A stretch of DNA of 55,531 nt from Prionace glauca (taxonomy: Eukaryota; Chordata; Chondrichthyes; Carcharhiniformes; Carcharhinidae): positions 13,018,814 through 13,074,344 of the forward strand of contig CM075760.1 of NCBI GenBank assembly GCA_037974335.1, given 5' to 3'. Under the pieces are notes generated by a model. That model was not told the origin of the DNA. It searched no databases and was given only the letters and a program-made list of their open reading frames with translations. Position 1 is the first letter of the stretch. The number at the start of each line of letters is the position of its first letter. Shown one piece after another: positions 36,501-47,250 of the stretch. Both the position numbers and the translations under genes were made by a program.

Positions 36501-39425
36501 GAGTGACACAGGTACAGAGAGAGAGAAACAGAGAGAGAGACAGATACAGAGAGAGAGACACACACAGATACAGAGAGAGAGTGAGACACACAGATACAGA
36601 GAGAGAGAGAGACAGATACAGAGAGAGAGACACACACAGATACAGAGAGAGAGACACACGCACAGATACAGAGAGAGAGAGATACAGATACAGAGAGAGA
36701 GACACACACAGATACAGAGAGAGAGAGAGAGAAACACAGATACAGAGAGAGAGAGAGAAACACAGATACAGAGAAACAGACACACAGATACAGAGAGAGA
36801 GACACACAGATACAGAGAGAGAGAGACACACAGATACAGAGAGAGAGACACACACAGATACAGGGAGAGAGAGACATACACAGATACAGGGAGAGAGAGA
36901 CACACACAGATACAGGGAGAGAGAGAGACACACAGATACAGAGAGAGAGAGACACACACAGATACAGAGAGAGCCAGAGAGATACAGATACAGAAAGAGA
37001 GTGAGAGAGACACACTGATACAGAGAGAGAGACACAAACAGATACACAGAGAGAGAGACACACACAGATACAGAGAGAGAAAGACACACACAGATACACA
37101 GAGAGAGACACACACAGATACAGAGAGAGAGAGACACACAGATACAGAGAGAGAGACACACACAGAGATACAGAGAGAGAGAGAGAGCGAGAGAGATACA
37201 GATACAGAAAGAGAGAGAGAGACACACACAGATACAGAGAGAGAGAGACACACACAGATACAGAGAGAGAGATACACACACAGATACAAGAGAAAGAGAG
37301 ACATACAGATACAGAGAGAGAGTGACACAGATACAGAGAGAGAGACAGAGAGAGAGAGAGACAGATACAGAGAGAGAGAGAGACACACACAGATACAGAG
37401 AAAGAGAGTGACACACACAGATACAGAGAGAGAGAGAGATACCGATACAGAAAGAGACACACACACAGATACAGAGAGAGAGAGACACAGATACAGAGAG
37501 AGAGACACACACAGATACAGAGAGAGAGACACACACAGATACAGAGAGAGAGTGAGAAACACAGATACAGAGAGAGAGACAGACAGATACAGAGAGAGAG
37601 AGACACACACAGATACAGAGAGAGAGAGAGAGAGAGACAGATACAGAGAGAGAGAGAGAGACACAGATACAGAGAGAGAGAGACACAGATACAGAGAGAG
37701 AGAGAGAAACACAGATACAGAGAAACAGACACACAGATACAGAGAGAGAGACACACAGATACAGAGAGAGAGAGACACAGATACAGAGAGAGAGAGACAG
37801 ATTCAGAGAGAGAGACACACACAGATACAGAGAGAGAGAGAGAGAGACACAGATACAGAGAGAGAGACACACACACAGATACAGAGAGAGAGAGAGCCAG
37901 AGAGATCCAGATACAGAAAGAGAGTGAGAGGGACACACTGATACAGAGAGAGACACACACACAGATACACAGAGAGAGAGAGACACACAGATACAGAGAG
38001 AGAGAGACACACACAGAAACACAGAGAGACAGAGTCACAAAGTTACAGAGAGAGAAAGACAGACAGAGATACACAGAGAGAGACACACACAGATACAGAG
38101 AGACAGTTAGACACACAGATACAGAGAGAGAGACACACACAGAGATACAGAGAGAGTGACAGCAAGAGAGATACAGATACAGAAAGAGAGAGAGAGACAC
38201 ACACAGATACAAGAGAAAGAGACACGCAGATACAGAGAGAGAGTGACACAGATACAGAGAGAGAGAGAGACAGAGAGAGAGACAGATACAGAGAGAGAGA
38301 GAGAGAGACAGATACAGAGACAGAGAGAGACACAGATACAGAAAGAGAGAGAGATACAGATACAGAGAGAGAGAGAAACACACAGATACAGGGAGAGAGA
38401 GAGATACAGATACAGAGAGAGAGAGAGGCACACACAGATACAGAGAGAGAGAGAGATACAGATACAGAGAGAGAGAGAGAGGCACACACAGATACAGAGA
38501 GAGAGAGAGGTACAGATACAGAGAGAGACACACACAGAGATACAGAGAGAGAGAGATACAGATACAGAGAGAGAGACACACACAGATACAGAGAGAGAGA
38601 GAGACACAGATACAGAGTGAGAGAGAGACACAGATACAGAGTGAGAGAGACAGATACAGAGAGAGGGACACACACAGATACAGAGAGAGAGAGAGATACA
38701 GAGAGAGAGGGAGACACAGATACAGAGAGAGAGAGATACACGGATACAGAGAGAGAGAGAAACACAGTTACAGAGAGAGACACACACACAGATACAGAGA
38801 GAAAGAGAGATACAGATACTGAGAGAGAGACACACACAGATACAGAGAGAGACACACACACAGATACAGAGAGTGAGACACACAGATACAGAGAGAGAGA
38901 GACAGATACAGAGAGAGAGACACACACAGATACAGAGAAAGAGAGACACAGATACAGAGAGAGAGAGACACACACAGATACAGAGAAAGAGAGACACACA
39001 CAGATACAGAGAGAGAGAGAGACACAGATACAGAGAGAGAGAGACACACAGATACAGAGAGAGAGAGAGAAACACAGATACAGAGAGAGACACACACACA
39101 GATACAGAGAGAGAGAGAGAGAGACACAGATACAGAGAGAGAGACACACAGATACAGAGAGAGAGAGACACACACACAGATACAGAGAGAGAGACAGATA
39201 CAGAGAGAGAGACACACACAGATACAGAGAGAGAGAGACATACACAGATACAGAGAGAGAGAGACACACACAGATACAGAGAGAGAAAGAGACACACAGA
39301 TACAGAGAGAGAGACACACACACAGATACAGAGAGAGAGAGAGAGCCAGAGAGATACAGATACAGAAAGAGAGTGAGAGAGACACACTGATACAGAAAGA
39401 GAGACACACACAGATACACAGAGAG
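33511..39425 (+). repeat. A-satellite array, 5.9 kb
   Basis: 24-bp satellite spanning the end of the first 7.5-kb unit and the start of the second. It includes GTAGAAACAGAGAGAGAG and GACACAGGTACAGAG variants near 36.45-36.5 kb at the unit boundary. No gene is seen. Confidence 0.95.
33811..35900 (+). repeat. 1,045-bp tandem duplication within the 7.5-kb unit
   Basis: The marker ACACACAGTTACAGAGAG followed by GAGAGAGGGACACAG occurs near 33805 and again 1045 bp later. The intervening array repeats in step up to about 35.9 kb. The second 7.5-kb unit has the marker only once, near 41292, so the block varies in copy number between the two units. Confidence 0.85.
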
Positions 39426-39581
39426 AGACAACACAGGGAGAAATACAGTGACAGACACACAGACATGGAAACAGAGAGACACAGAGAGAAATACAGAGAG
39501 GGACACACAGATACAGAGACACAGCAATACAGAGACAGAGACAAACAGGTACAGAGAGACAGAAAAAACACAGAGAGGGAC
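39426..39581 (+). repeat. E unit, truncated (copy 4)
   Basis: Essentially identical to 31919-32073, about 7508 bp away, and ends at the same GGGACATGTGTGTG junction. Confidence 0.85.
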
Positions 39582-40058
39582 ATGTGTGTGTGTTTCTCTC
39601 TTTGTCTGTGTTTGTATTTCCTTGTGTGTGTGTTGCTCTGTGTGTGTCTTTCTGTCTTTGTGCGTGTGTGTATGTTTCTCTCTTTGTGTGTATCTGTGTT
39701 TCTCTCTTTGTATGTGTCTGTGAGTGTCTGTGTGTGTGTTTCTCTCTTTGTGTGTGTGTGTTGCTCTGTGTGTGTGATTCTCTCTTGTGTGTGTGTGTTT
39801 TTTCTCTCTTTGTGCGTGTATGTTTCTCTCTTTGGGTGTGTGTGTTTCTCTCTTTTTCTGTGTTTGTATTTCCTTGTGTGTGTGTTGCTCTGTGTGTGTC
39901 TTTCTGTCTTTGTGCGTGTGTGTATGTTTCTCTCTTTGTGTGTATCTGTGTTTCTCTCTTTGTATGTGTCTGTGAGTGTGTGTGTGTGTTTCTCTCTTTG
40001 TGTGTGTGTGTTTCTCTCTTTGTGTGTGTGTGTTTCTCTCTTTGTGGGTGTGTGTGCG
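39582..40058 (+). repeat. GT array, cassette 4
   Basis: Base-for-base match, as far as I can compare by eye, to 32074-32550, including the internal 255-bp duplication. Confidence 0.92.
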
Positions 40059-40383
40059 CGAAGGGCTAGATGGCCTACTCCTGCTCCTATTTATTATGGT
40101 CTTATGTACACAGCTCCAGGGACCTGGGTTCGATTCCCAGCTTGGGTCACTGTCTGTGTGGAGTCTGTATGTTCTCCCCGTGTCTGGGTGGGTTTCCTCC
40201 GGGTGCTCCGGTTTCCTCCCACAATCTGAAAGATGTGCTGGTTAGGGTGTATTGACTGTGCTAAATTCTCCCTCAGTGTAACCCGAACAAGCGCCGGAGT
40301 GTGGGGACTAGGGGATTTTCACAGTAACTTTATTCCAGTGTTAATGTGAACCTACTTGTGACACTAATAAATAAACTTTATAG
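40059..40383 (+). mobile_element. CR1 tail stub plus SINE, cassette 4
   Basis: Same stub, B box and tail as cassette 3, carried by the 7.5-kb duplication. Confidence 0.8.
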
Positions 40384-41022
40384 AAAAGAAACTTTCTATC
40401 TTTGATAGAGAGGTTCAGGTGATTCCATTCCATATCTTCCTGCTTTGGGGAAATGGGAATTATCTTTACATTTACAAGGATATGGGGAGGGAGATGTTTG
40501 AATAGAGATTCAGCTTTTTGGGTGATTAAAGTGTCAATTTGTTTCCAGAAGCTGTTTACAGGGATTGTCCCGAGAGATTGAATTGTTTCAGTAATGTCCA
40601 CGTCTCCAATACTTCAGACAGAGGAAGGTATACAAAAGGAAGGATTGGGGGAATCACTACATTGAAGGTGTGAGGTCTCATCACTCTCTGTCTGCTTTGG
40701 GTTTGTAATCTTTACATTTTTAAACACTGAAACCTCTTGTCCTTGTTGGGAATCTCACTGCGGTTTGAGAAAAGCAAACACTGATCCCACACTAAACCCC
40801 CCCCCCCCAACACAGGACTGAGCAGAGAGTGTGAAATGGAACTGCTGTCAGAGTGGGTTATTTTTATAGATGGATAAGAAACATTCCTCCATTTTCAAAC
40901 CTTTCTCCTGTTTCTGTAGCGTTTCGGGCTCCCCTGTGTCCCTGTCTCTCCATCTCTGGGGTCATTTAGCATGGACAATCCCCCCAACCTTCATAACTTG
41001 GGAAATTAAGGGGCAATTTTGG
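40384..41022. repeat. U module, copy 4
   Basis: Matches copy 3 apart from a few bases and a C12 run near 40797 where copy 3 has C8. Confidence 0.85.
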
Positions 41023-42931
41023 AATACAGACACACACAGATACAGAGAGAGAGACACACACAGATACAGAGAGAGAGACACAGACAGATACAGAGAGAGA
41101 GACACACACAGATACAGAGAGAGAGACACACACAGATACAGAGAGAGAGTGAGACACACAGAGACAGAGAGAGAGAGAGACAGATACAGAGAGAGAGACA
41201 CAGATACAGAGAGAGAGAGAGACAGATACAGAGAGAGAGAGACATACAGATACAGAGAGAGAGACATACACAGATACAGAGAGAGAGACACACACACAGT
41301 TACAGAGAGAGAGAGAGGGACACAGATACAGAGAGAGAGACACACACACAGATACAGAGAGAGAGAGAGCCAGAGAGATACAGATACAGAAAGAAAGTGA
41401 GAGAGACAAACTGATACAGAGAGAGAGACACACACAGATATACAGAGAGACAGAGACACACAGATACAGAGAGAGAAAGACACACACAGATAAACAGAGA
41501 GAGACACACACAGATACAGAGAGAGAGAGAGACACACAGATACAGAGAGAGAGAGAGACACACAGAGATACAGAGAGAGAAAGAGCAAGACAGATACAGA
41601 TACAGAAAGAGAGAGAGAGGAAACACACAGATACAGAGAGAGAGAGAGAGACAGATACAGAGAGAGAGAGAGAAACACAGATACAGAGAGAGAGACACAC
41701 ACAGATACAGAGAAACAGACACACAGATACAGAGTGAGAGACACACAGATACAGAGAGAGAGAGAGACACACAGATACAGAGAGACAGATACAGAGAGAG
41801 ACATACACACAGATACAGAGAGAGAGAGACATACTCAGATACAGAGAGAGAGACACACACAGATACAGAGAGAGAGTGAGACACACAGATACAGAGAGAG
41901 AGAGAGACAGATACAGAGAGAGAGACACACACAGATACAGAGAGAGAGAGACACAGATACAGAGAGAGAGAGAGAGACAGATACAGAGAGAGAGAGACAC
42001 ACAGATACAGAGAGAGAGACACACACAGATACCGAGAGAGACACACACAGATACACAGAGAGAGAGAGAGAGACACAGATACAGAGAGAGAGAGACACAC
42101 AGAGATACAGAGAGAGAGAGACACAGATACAGAGAGAGAGAGAGAGAAACACAGATACAGAGAGAGAGACACACACAGATACAGAGAGAGAGACACACAG
42201 ATACAGAGAGAGAGACACACAGATACAGAGACAGAGAGAGAGAGAGACAGATACAGAGAGAGAGAGACAGATACAGAGAGAGACACACACACAGATACAG
42301 AGAGAGAGAGACATACACAGATACAGAGAGAGAGAGGCACATAAAGATACAGAGACAGAGAGATACAGATACAGAGAGACACACACACACAGATACAGAG
42401 ATAGAGAGAGATACAGATACCGAGAGAGACACACACACAGATACAGAGAGAGAGAGATACAGATACAGAAAGAGAGACACACACAGATACAGAGAGAGAG
42501 ACACACACATAGATACAGAGAGGGAGTGAGATACAGATAGAGAGAGAGACACAGATACAGAGAGAGAGAGAGAGACACAGATACAGAGAGAGAGACACAC
42601 ACACAGATACAGAGAGAGAGAGAGCCAGAGAGATACAGATACAGAAAGAAAGTGAGAGAGACACACTGATACAGAGAGAGAGGCACACACAGATACACAG
42701 AGATAGAAAGACACACAGATACACAGAGAGAGACACACACAGATACAGAGAGAGAGAGACACACACAGAGATACAGAGAGAGAGAGAGCAAGAGAGATAC
42801 AGATACAGAAAGAGAGAGAGAAAAAACACACAGATACAGAGAGAGAGAGACACACAGTTACAGAAAGAGAGAGACACACACAGATACAAGAGAAACAGAG
42901 ACACGTAGAAACAGACACAGTGAGCACGTGA
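41023..42931 (+). repeat. A-satellite array ending at the assembly gap
   Basis: Second-unit equivalent of 33511-36450 with one fewer 1,045-bp block. The last bases (ACACGTAGAAACAGACACAG, TGAGCACGTGA) leave the satellite pattern just before the gap. Confidence 0.93.
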
Positions 42932-43031
42932 NNNNNNNNNNNNNNNNNNNNNNNNNNNNNNNNNNNNNNNNNNNNNNNNNNNNNNNNNNNNNNNNNNNNN
43001 NNNNNNNNNNNNNNNNNNNNNNNNNNNNNNN
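42932..43031. other. Assembly gap (100 N)
   Basis: Exactly 100 N, the usual placeholder for a gap of unknown length. It sits where the second 7.5-kb unit ends. Confidence 0.99.
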
Positions 43032-43195
43032 CAACTTGCATTTATGTAGCACCTTGAACAGAATTGTCCCTGAGATGCTTCACAGGAACCAGGAGTGAAA
43101 AATTAGACAGAGTCACGGGCGAGTTTAGGGACAGACGCCCCACAGATTTGGTGAAAAGTGATTGGTTTTAGGAATGATCCTAATGGGGGAAAGGG
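43032..43195 (+). mobile_element. Interspersed repeat fragment, family uncertain
   Basis: CAACTTGCATTTATGTAGCA, CTTCACAGGA and GTGATTGGTTTTAGGA resemble, from memory, a common cartilaginous-fish repeat with a 'TTTATATAGC ... CTTCACAGGA' start. No coding sense is visible. The identification is tentative. Confidence 0.4.
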
Positions 43196-43918
43196 AGGTA
43201 TTAAGCGGCAAATGTGAGGTTCTCCACTTTGGGAGCAGAAAGGGGGAGGCGGATTACTGTCTGAATGGCCATAAATGAGGAGCGGGGAATGTACAAGGAG
43301 ACCTGGGTGTCCCTCACACACCAATCGCTGGAGGCAAGCGTGCAGGGGCAGGAGGCAGGAGAAAAGGCCAATGGGATGTTGGCCCCCATAGCGAGAGGAT
43401 TGGAGAACAGGAAGAGGGTCTTGCTGCAATTAGACAGGGCCTTGGTGAGACCACAGCCCGAATATTGTGGACAGTTTGGCTCTCTGTGTCTGAGGAAGGA
43501 TGTTCTTGCTCCAGAGGGAGCCCGGAGAAGGTTTCCCAGGCGGATCCCTGGGATGGAGGGACTGACGAATGAGGAGAGATTGAGTGGGTTGGGATTGTAT
43601 TCACTGGAGATCAGAAGAGTGAGGGGGCGAACTTATCAAAATCAATAAAATTCTAACAGGACCAGACAGGGGTAGGTGCCAGAAGGATGATCCCGGTGGT
43701 GGGGGTGTCCAGAACCAGGGCTCACAGTCTGAGGATACAGGGGAGACGGTTTAGGACAGAGATGAGGAGAAATCTCTTCACCCAGTGAGGGGTCAGCCTG
43801 TGGAATTCACCAACACAGAAAGTAGTTGAGGACAAAACATTGAATGTTTCCGAGGGGCTGTTAGATACAGCACTTGGGGCAAAGGGGATAAAAGGATAAG
43901 GGGCAAGGTTCACTTTCC
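43196..43918 (+). mobile_element. CR1-clade LINE fragment, degraded, sense
   Basis: Successive frames encode KCEVLHFGSRKGEADYCL (about 43210), then LDRALVRPQPEYCGQF, RKDVLAPEGARRRFPR, LTNEERLSGLGLYSLEIRR, and later RTEMRRNLFTQ and KVVEDKTLNV. These are the conserved blocks from the end of the RT to the C-terminus of CR1 ORF2; the intact element at 26366-27811 shows KCEVVHFG, ALVRPQLEYC and GLYSLEFRRMRG. At least two frame changes and an internal stop make it dead. Its 3' UTR is replaced by an antisense SINE. Confidence 0.85.
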
Positions 43919-44150
43919 TGGCTAATCCCCCCTAACCTACACATCCCCTGACACTCAGGGACAATTTAGCACGGCCAATTCACCGAACCTGCACATCTGG
44001 GGACTGAGGGAGGAAACCGGAGCACCCGGAGGAAACCCACGCAGACACGGGGAGAATCTCCGTACAGACAGTGACCCAGGGCTGGGATTGAACCCCGGTC
44101 CCTGGCGCTGGGAGGCAGCAGTGCCAACCACTGTGCCAACGCCTGCTCAT
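43919..44150 (-). mobile_element. tRNA-derived SINE (V-SINE/HE1-like), antisense, with complete tRNA head
   Basis: Read on the minus strand this starts GTTGGCACAGTGGTTGGC and ACTGCTGCCTCCCAGC. It then has the B box GGTTCAATCCC, GGGTCACTGTCTGTACGG, TTTCCTCCGGGTGCTCC and a body that stops at GGGGGGATTAGCC. The head is complete, unlike the cassette SINEs, but the 3' tail is missing. Loss of the 3' end is unusual for a retrocopy and suggests a later deletion or rearrangement joining it to the CR1 fragment. Confidence 0.82.
44084..44138 (-). promoter_or_regulatory. Pol III internal promoter (A and B boxes) of the SINE
   Basis: On the minus strand, TGGCACAGTGG (44128-44138) fits the A box TRGCNNAGYNG. 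GGTTCAATCCC (44084-44094) fits the B box with a decayed CpG. The 33-bp gap between them is in the normal tRNA-like range. Whether it is used cannot be told from sequence. Confidence 0.65.
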
Positions 44151-44937
44151 CAAACAATTCCAACCCAAATACAGGACACAGAGTAAAATTCCCTCTGCTC
44201 CGTCCAGGGAATTTTTCATTGCAGATTTTTAGATTTATTTTGAGAGAACAAACAGAACTCAAATTGTTCAGCATCCCAGTGTGAACTCGTGTTTAATTCA
44301 ACCAGGATCTCAGCTCCTCAGATTGTAACATGGAGTTGAAGCTGTGAATACAGATGTGTCTCTCTCTGTCTCAGAGTTTGTGTATTCTGTCTCTCACTCA
44401 CTTTGAAACTTATCTGAAGAATTTGAACGATGAACGCTGCTTTAATCCCTCCTGACTCTAAGCACATGGAACTGGGGAATCTTCAAAGCCGACAGTCTCA
44501 TGTAATTAACACCAAACTGCATCTTTATTCCCCCATCCATTTCCTATCTCTGAATAGATCCCACACATTTCCAGAATGCAGGAAGCTCTCAATGGAAACT
44601 GCTTCCAATGATTCCCCGATACAATGGTTCACACTTGCCTGGAAACTACATCCCACTGACATTCCCCAAAGCAGCCACAGAAAAGGGACGGGTTATTTTA
44701 AACATTGAACCTGAACTCACTGAGCTGATGTTTCACTGACATTACACAGAAATGTGGATCCTGTGGGGGTGACAGTTTGGGAGTAACATTACAACATGAA
44801 GGTACCCTGCACACTGCATCTCACATCATTTACAGCATTCCCGAACTATCCCAGAAATTGCTGTGTGGATTGTGTGAATCCAGCTGTGAGATATCCACAC
44901 ATATCGAACTCCCACTGCTTCTGTCTTTTCATCATTT
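44151..44937. other. Unrecognised non-satellite sequence, ~0.8 kb
   Basis: Balanced composition with no tandem repeat, convincing coding frame or RNA structure that I recognise. A 92-codon plus-strand frame (44430-44708) has no family resemblance. It is the longest stretch in the window that could be ordinary single-copy DNA, and only a genome search would show whether it is. Confidence 0.6.
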
Positions 44938-45258
44938 ATAAACACAGAAACTAAAAGCAGGAGGCCACTCAGCCCTTCCAGTCTCCTCCTACATTCATTC
45001 TGATCATCAAATTCAATATCCTGATCCCACATTAGCCCCAAGAGCTCCATCTCATTCCCAGTGGGAATCAGACAATGTTTTATCCTCAGCTACTTTCTGT
45101 GGGGCTGAATCCCACACACTCCCCACTCTCTGGGTGAAGGGATTTCTCCCCACCTCAGCCCGAAAAGGTTTCCCCTTTCCCCTCAAACTATGGGAGTTCT
45201 GGACTCCCCCACCATCGGGAAGGTTCTTTCTGAATCCACTCTGTCTAATCCGAATGTT
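44938..45258 (-). mobile_element. CR1-clade LINE fragment, antisense 3' part
   Basis: Minus-strand reading begins LDRVDSERTFPMVGESRT (about 45190-45250) and continues through a degraded CR1 C-terminus. It ends in a decayed version of the CR1 tail: AAAGCAGGAGGCCACTCAG on the plus strand corresponds to the CR1 tail CTGAGTGGCCTCCTGCTTT. Coding potential is lost. It is opposite in orientation to 43196-43918. Confidence 0.75.
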
Positions 45259-45447
45259 CCCTTAGTGAGGAGACAACTGTGTCCGAAATATCTCAGTGCT
45301 GTGTTCACATCAAATGGACACTGGGAAGAAACAGCAAATGACTGACTGATATTTGTGGGTATTTTTCACAGATTCCCAGAGGGGGAGAGATGGACAGAAG
45401 ACCCAGACACAGAGAGTGAGAAACAGAGAGAGACACAGGTTGAGAGA
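45184..45447 (+). repeat. Direct repeat, copy 1 (~265 bp)
   Basis: From CAAACTATGGGAGTTCTGG to ACACAGGTTGAGAGA. It is repeated about 1.09 kb downstream at 46272-46539, flanking a GA-rich array. The left end overlaps the CR1 fragment. The right half (TATTTTTCACAGATTCCCAG, GGGGGAGAGATGGACAG) is unrecognised. Confidence 0.9.
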
Positions 45448-46118
45448 CAGAGACACACACACAGATATAGAGAGAGAGAGACAAGGAGAGAGAAATATAG
45501 AGAGAAATACAGATACAGAGAGAGAGAGACACACACACAGATAGAGAGAGAGAGACACGCACACACAAAGCGAGAGAGACACACACACAAAGAGAGAGAG
45601 AGACAAAGAGAGAAAGACACAAAGAGAGACACACAGAGAGACACAAAGAGAGAGAGAGACATAGAGAACAAAAGAGAGACAGAGGGAGAGAGACATGCGG
45701 GGAGACAGAGACACAGGGAGGGAGATAGAGAGAGAGAGGCACGAAGAGAGACACAGAGAGAGAGACACACAGGGAGAGAGAGAGAGAGACAGGGAGAGAC
45801 ACACACAGGGAGAAAGAAAAACACAGGGAGAGACACAGAGAGAGAGAAAGACAGACACAAAAGACACAGAGAGAGAGAGAGACATACAGACAGACAGAGT
45901 GTGTGAGAGAGCGAGAGACACATATACACACACAAAGACAGATAGAGAGAGAGCGAATGAGAGAGGGAGGGACAAAGAGAGAGACGGAGAGAGAGAGAGA
46001 GAGACAGGGAGAGGGAGAGACAGAGAGAAATACAGAGAGGCAGAGAGAAATAGAGAGACAGAGAGAGTGAGAGACACATACATACAGAGGTGACAGAACG
46101 AGACAGACAGACAGGGAC

Positions 46119-46151
<33 letters not shown>

Positions 46152-46164
46152 GGGAGAGAGATAC

Positions 46165-46197
<33 letters not shown>

Positions 46198-46228
46198 AAG
46201 AGAAAGTCACATAAAGAGAGAGAGAGTA
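45448..46228 (+). repeat. Irregular GA-rich array
   Basis: Mostly GAGAGA with CACA, CAAAGA and CAGGGAGAG interruptions. It has no stable period and is distinct from the 24-bp A unit. No gene is seen. Confidence 0.9.
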
Positions 46229-46271
46229 TTATTGTTCAAGATGCATCACTAAAAGGTTTATCCTTGACTGT

Positions 46272-46539
46272 CAAACTATGACCCCGAGTTCTGGACTCTC
46301 CCACCATCGGGAAGGTTCTTTCTGAATCCACTCTGTCTAATCCGAATGTTCCCTTAGTGAGGAGACAACTGTGTCCGAAATATCTCAGTGCTGTGTTCAC
46401 ATCAAATGGACACTGGGAAGAAACAGCAAATGACTGACTGATATTTGTGGGTATTTTTCACAGATTCCCAGAGGGGGAGAGATGGACAGAAGACCCAGAC
46501 ACAGAGAGTGAGAAACAGAGAGAGACACAGGTTGAGAGA
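46272..46539 (+). repeat. Direct repeat, copy 2 (~265 bp)
   Basis: Near-identical to 45184-45447 from GAGTTCTGGACTC onward. Its left end (ATGACCCCGAGTTCTGG) is closer to usual antisense CR1 sequence than copy 1, which has a 4-bp deletion there. CR1-like sequence extends left to about 46248. Confidence 0.9.
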
Positions 46540-46914
46540 GGTATAAAAGGTCTCCCTTTACCTACACACAATTTCACTTGTTCCCAGTTGGTTTATGGTT
46601 TCTCTCCTCAACTTATTGTCCAAAATGCATCGCTTCCCATTTCTCAGTGTCGGAGTGAACTGTCTGTCTGTTTCATTTCAATCTCCTCTGCACCCGGCTC
46701 TCCAACACAAACCATTGTCTGGTAGAAAGTGAGAAGGAGCCTCGATAGAGAGGTTGGGGAGGATTGAATGGGGAGAGGCAGAAACCCTCAACACATTTCA
46801 AAACTACACTGATTCCCACTTGAAGGAATAACTTCTCCACACCGACACTATCCCGTCATTCTAGATAAACCCATACTGCCTGTGTTCTGTGATAAATTAC
46901 ACACAAGTTCAAAG
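46540..46914. other. Mostly unrecognised sequence with a possible repeat fragment
   Basis: About 46615-46740 (TATTGTCCAAAATGCATCGC, then CTGTCTGTTTCATTTC) resembles a vertebrate interspersed repeat I recall but cannot name; a short echo (GTTCAAGATGCATCAC) lies near 46233. A TATAAAAGG string occurs near 46542 with no gene downstream to give it meaning. The rest is unrecognised. Confidence 0.45.
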
Positions 46915-47112
46915 ATTATTTTAAATAGTGGGGTTACATTTGCCACCCTCCAATCTGTAGGAACTGCTCCAGAGTCTATAGATATTTTGGGAGGTGATCA
47001 CCAACACATCCAATATTTCCAGCACCACTTCCTTTAATACTCTGGGATTATCAGGCCCTGGGGATTTGTTAGCCTTTAACCCCATTCATTCCCCCAGCAC
47101 CATTTTCTTACT
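46915..47112 (-). mobile_element. CR1-like LINE fragment, N-terminal RT region, antisense
   Basis: The minus-strand reading contains LKANKSPGPDNPRVLKEVV, matching VDKSPGPDGMHPRV and the following KEMAEV of the element at 26215. It continues through a decayed equivalent of VIFQTSLDSG and VTPLFKK. It is dead, with stops and shifts, and comes from a different part of ORF2 than the nearby 44938-45258 fragment. Confidence 0.75.
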
Positions 47113-47250
47113 AAACATTGGTTTAGTGAGATTGAATTGTTTCAGTAATGTCTACGTCTCAGGCTCCCCTGTGTCCCTAACTGTCCATCTCTGGGGCAGT
47201 TTAACAATCCCCAAACCTTCACAACTTGGGAAATTAAGGGGCAGTTTCAG
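47113..47250. repeat. U module, internally deleted copy
   Basis: GAGATTGAATTGTTTCAG and TAATGTCTACGTCTC are joined directly to AGGCTCCCCTGTGTCCC, omitting about 340 bp present in the full copies. The end TTAAGGGGCAGTTTCAGAAT leads into a satellite array as in the other copies. Confidence 0.85.

Larger units (their letters stand above)
29030..42931 (+). repeat. ~7.5-kb composite tandem duplication
   Basis: 29.03-36.5 kb matches 36.54-42.93 kb, with offsets of 7506-7515 bp over the first ~4.5 kb. The unit holds A array, truncated E, GT array, CR1 stub, SINE, U module and more A array. Across about 1.6 kb of U/SINE/E sequence I saw only a few differences, including GAATTATTTC versus GAATTGTTTC, CAGACGAAGG versus CAGAGGAAGG, and a C8 versus C12 run. 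The second unit has one copy of an inner 1,045-bp block where the first has two, and it ends at the assembly gap. Confidence 0.9.

Noticed and set aside
44430-44708. A 92-codon plus-strand frame in the unrecognised stretch
   Set aside because: Length is within chance expectation for balanced sequence, with no motif, signal peptide or conserved block.
46542-46550. TATAAAAGG as a promoter TATA box
   Set aside because: No gene or transcript start can be placed downstream. A single motif in AT/GA-rich DNA is weak evidence.
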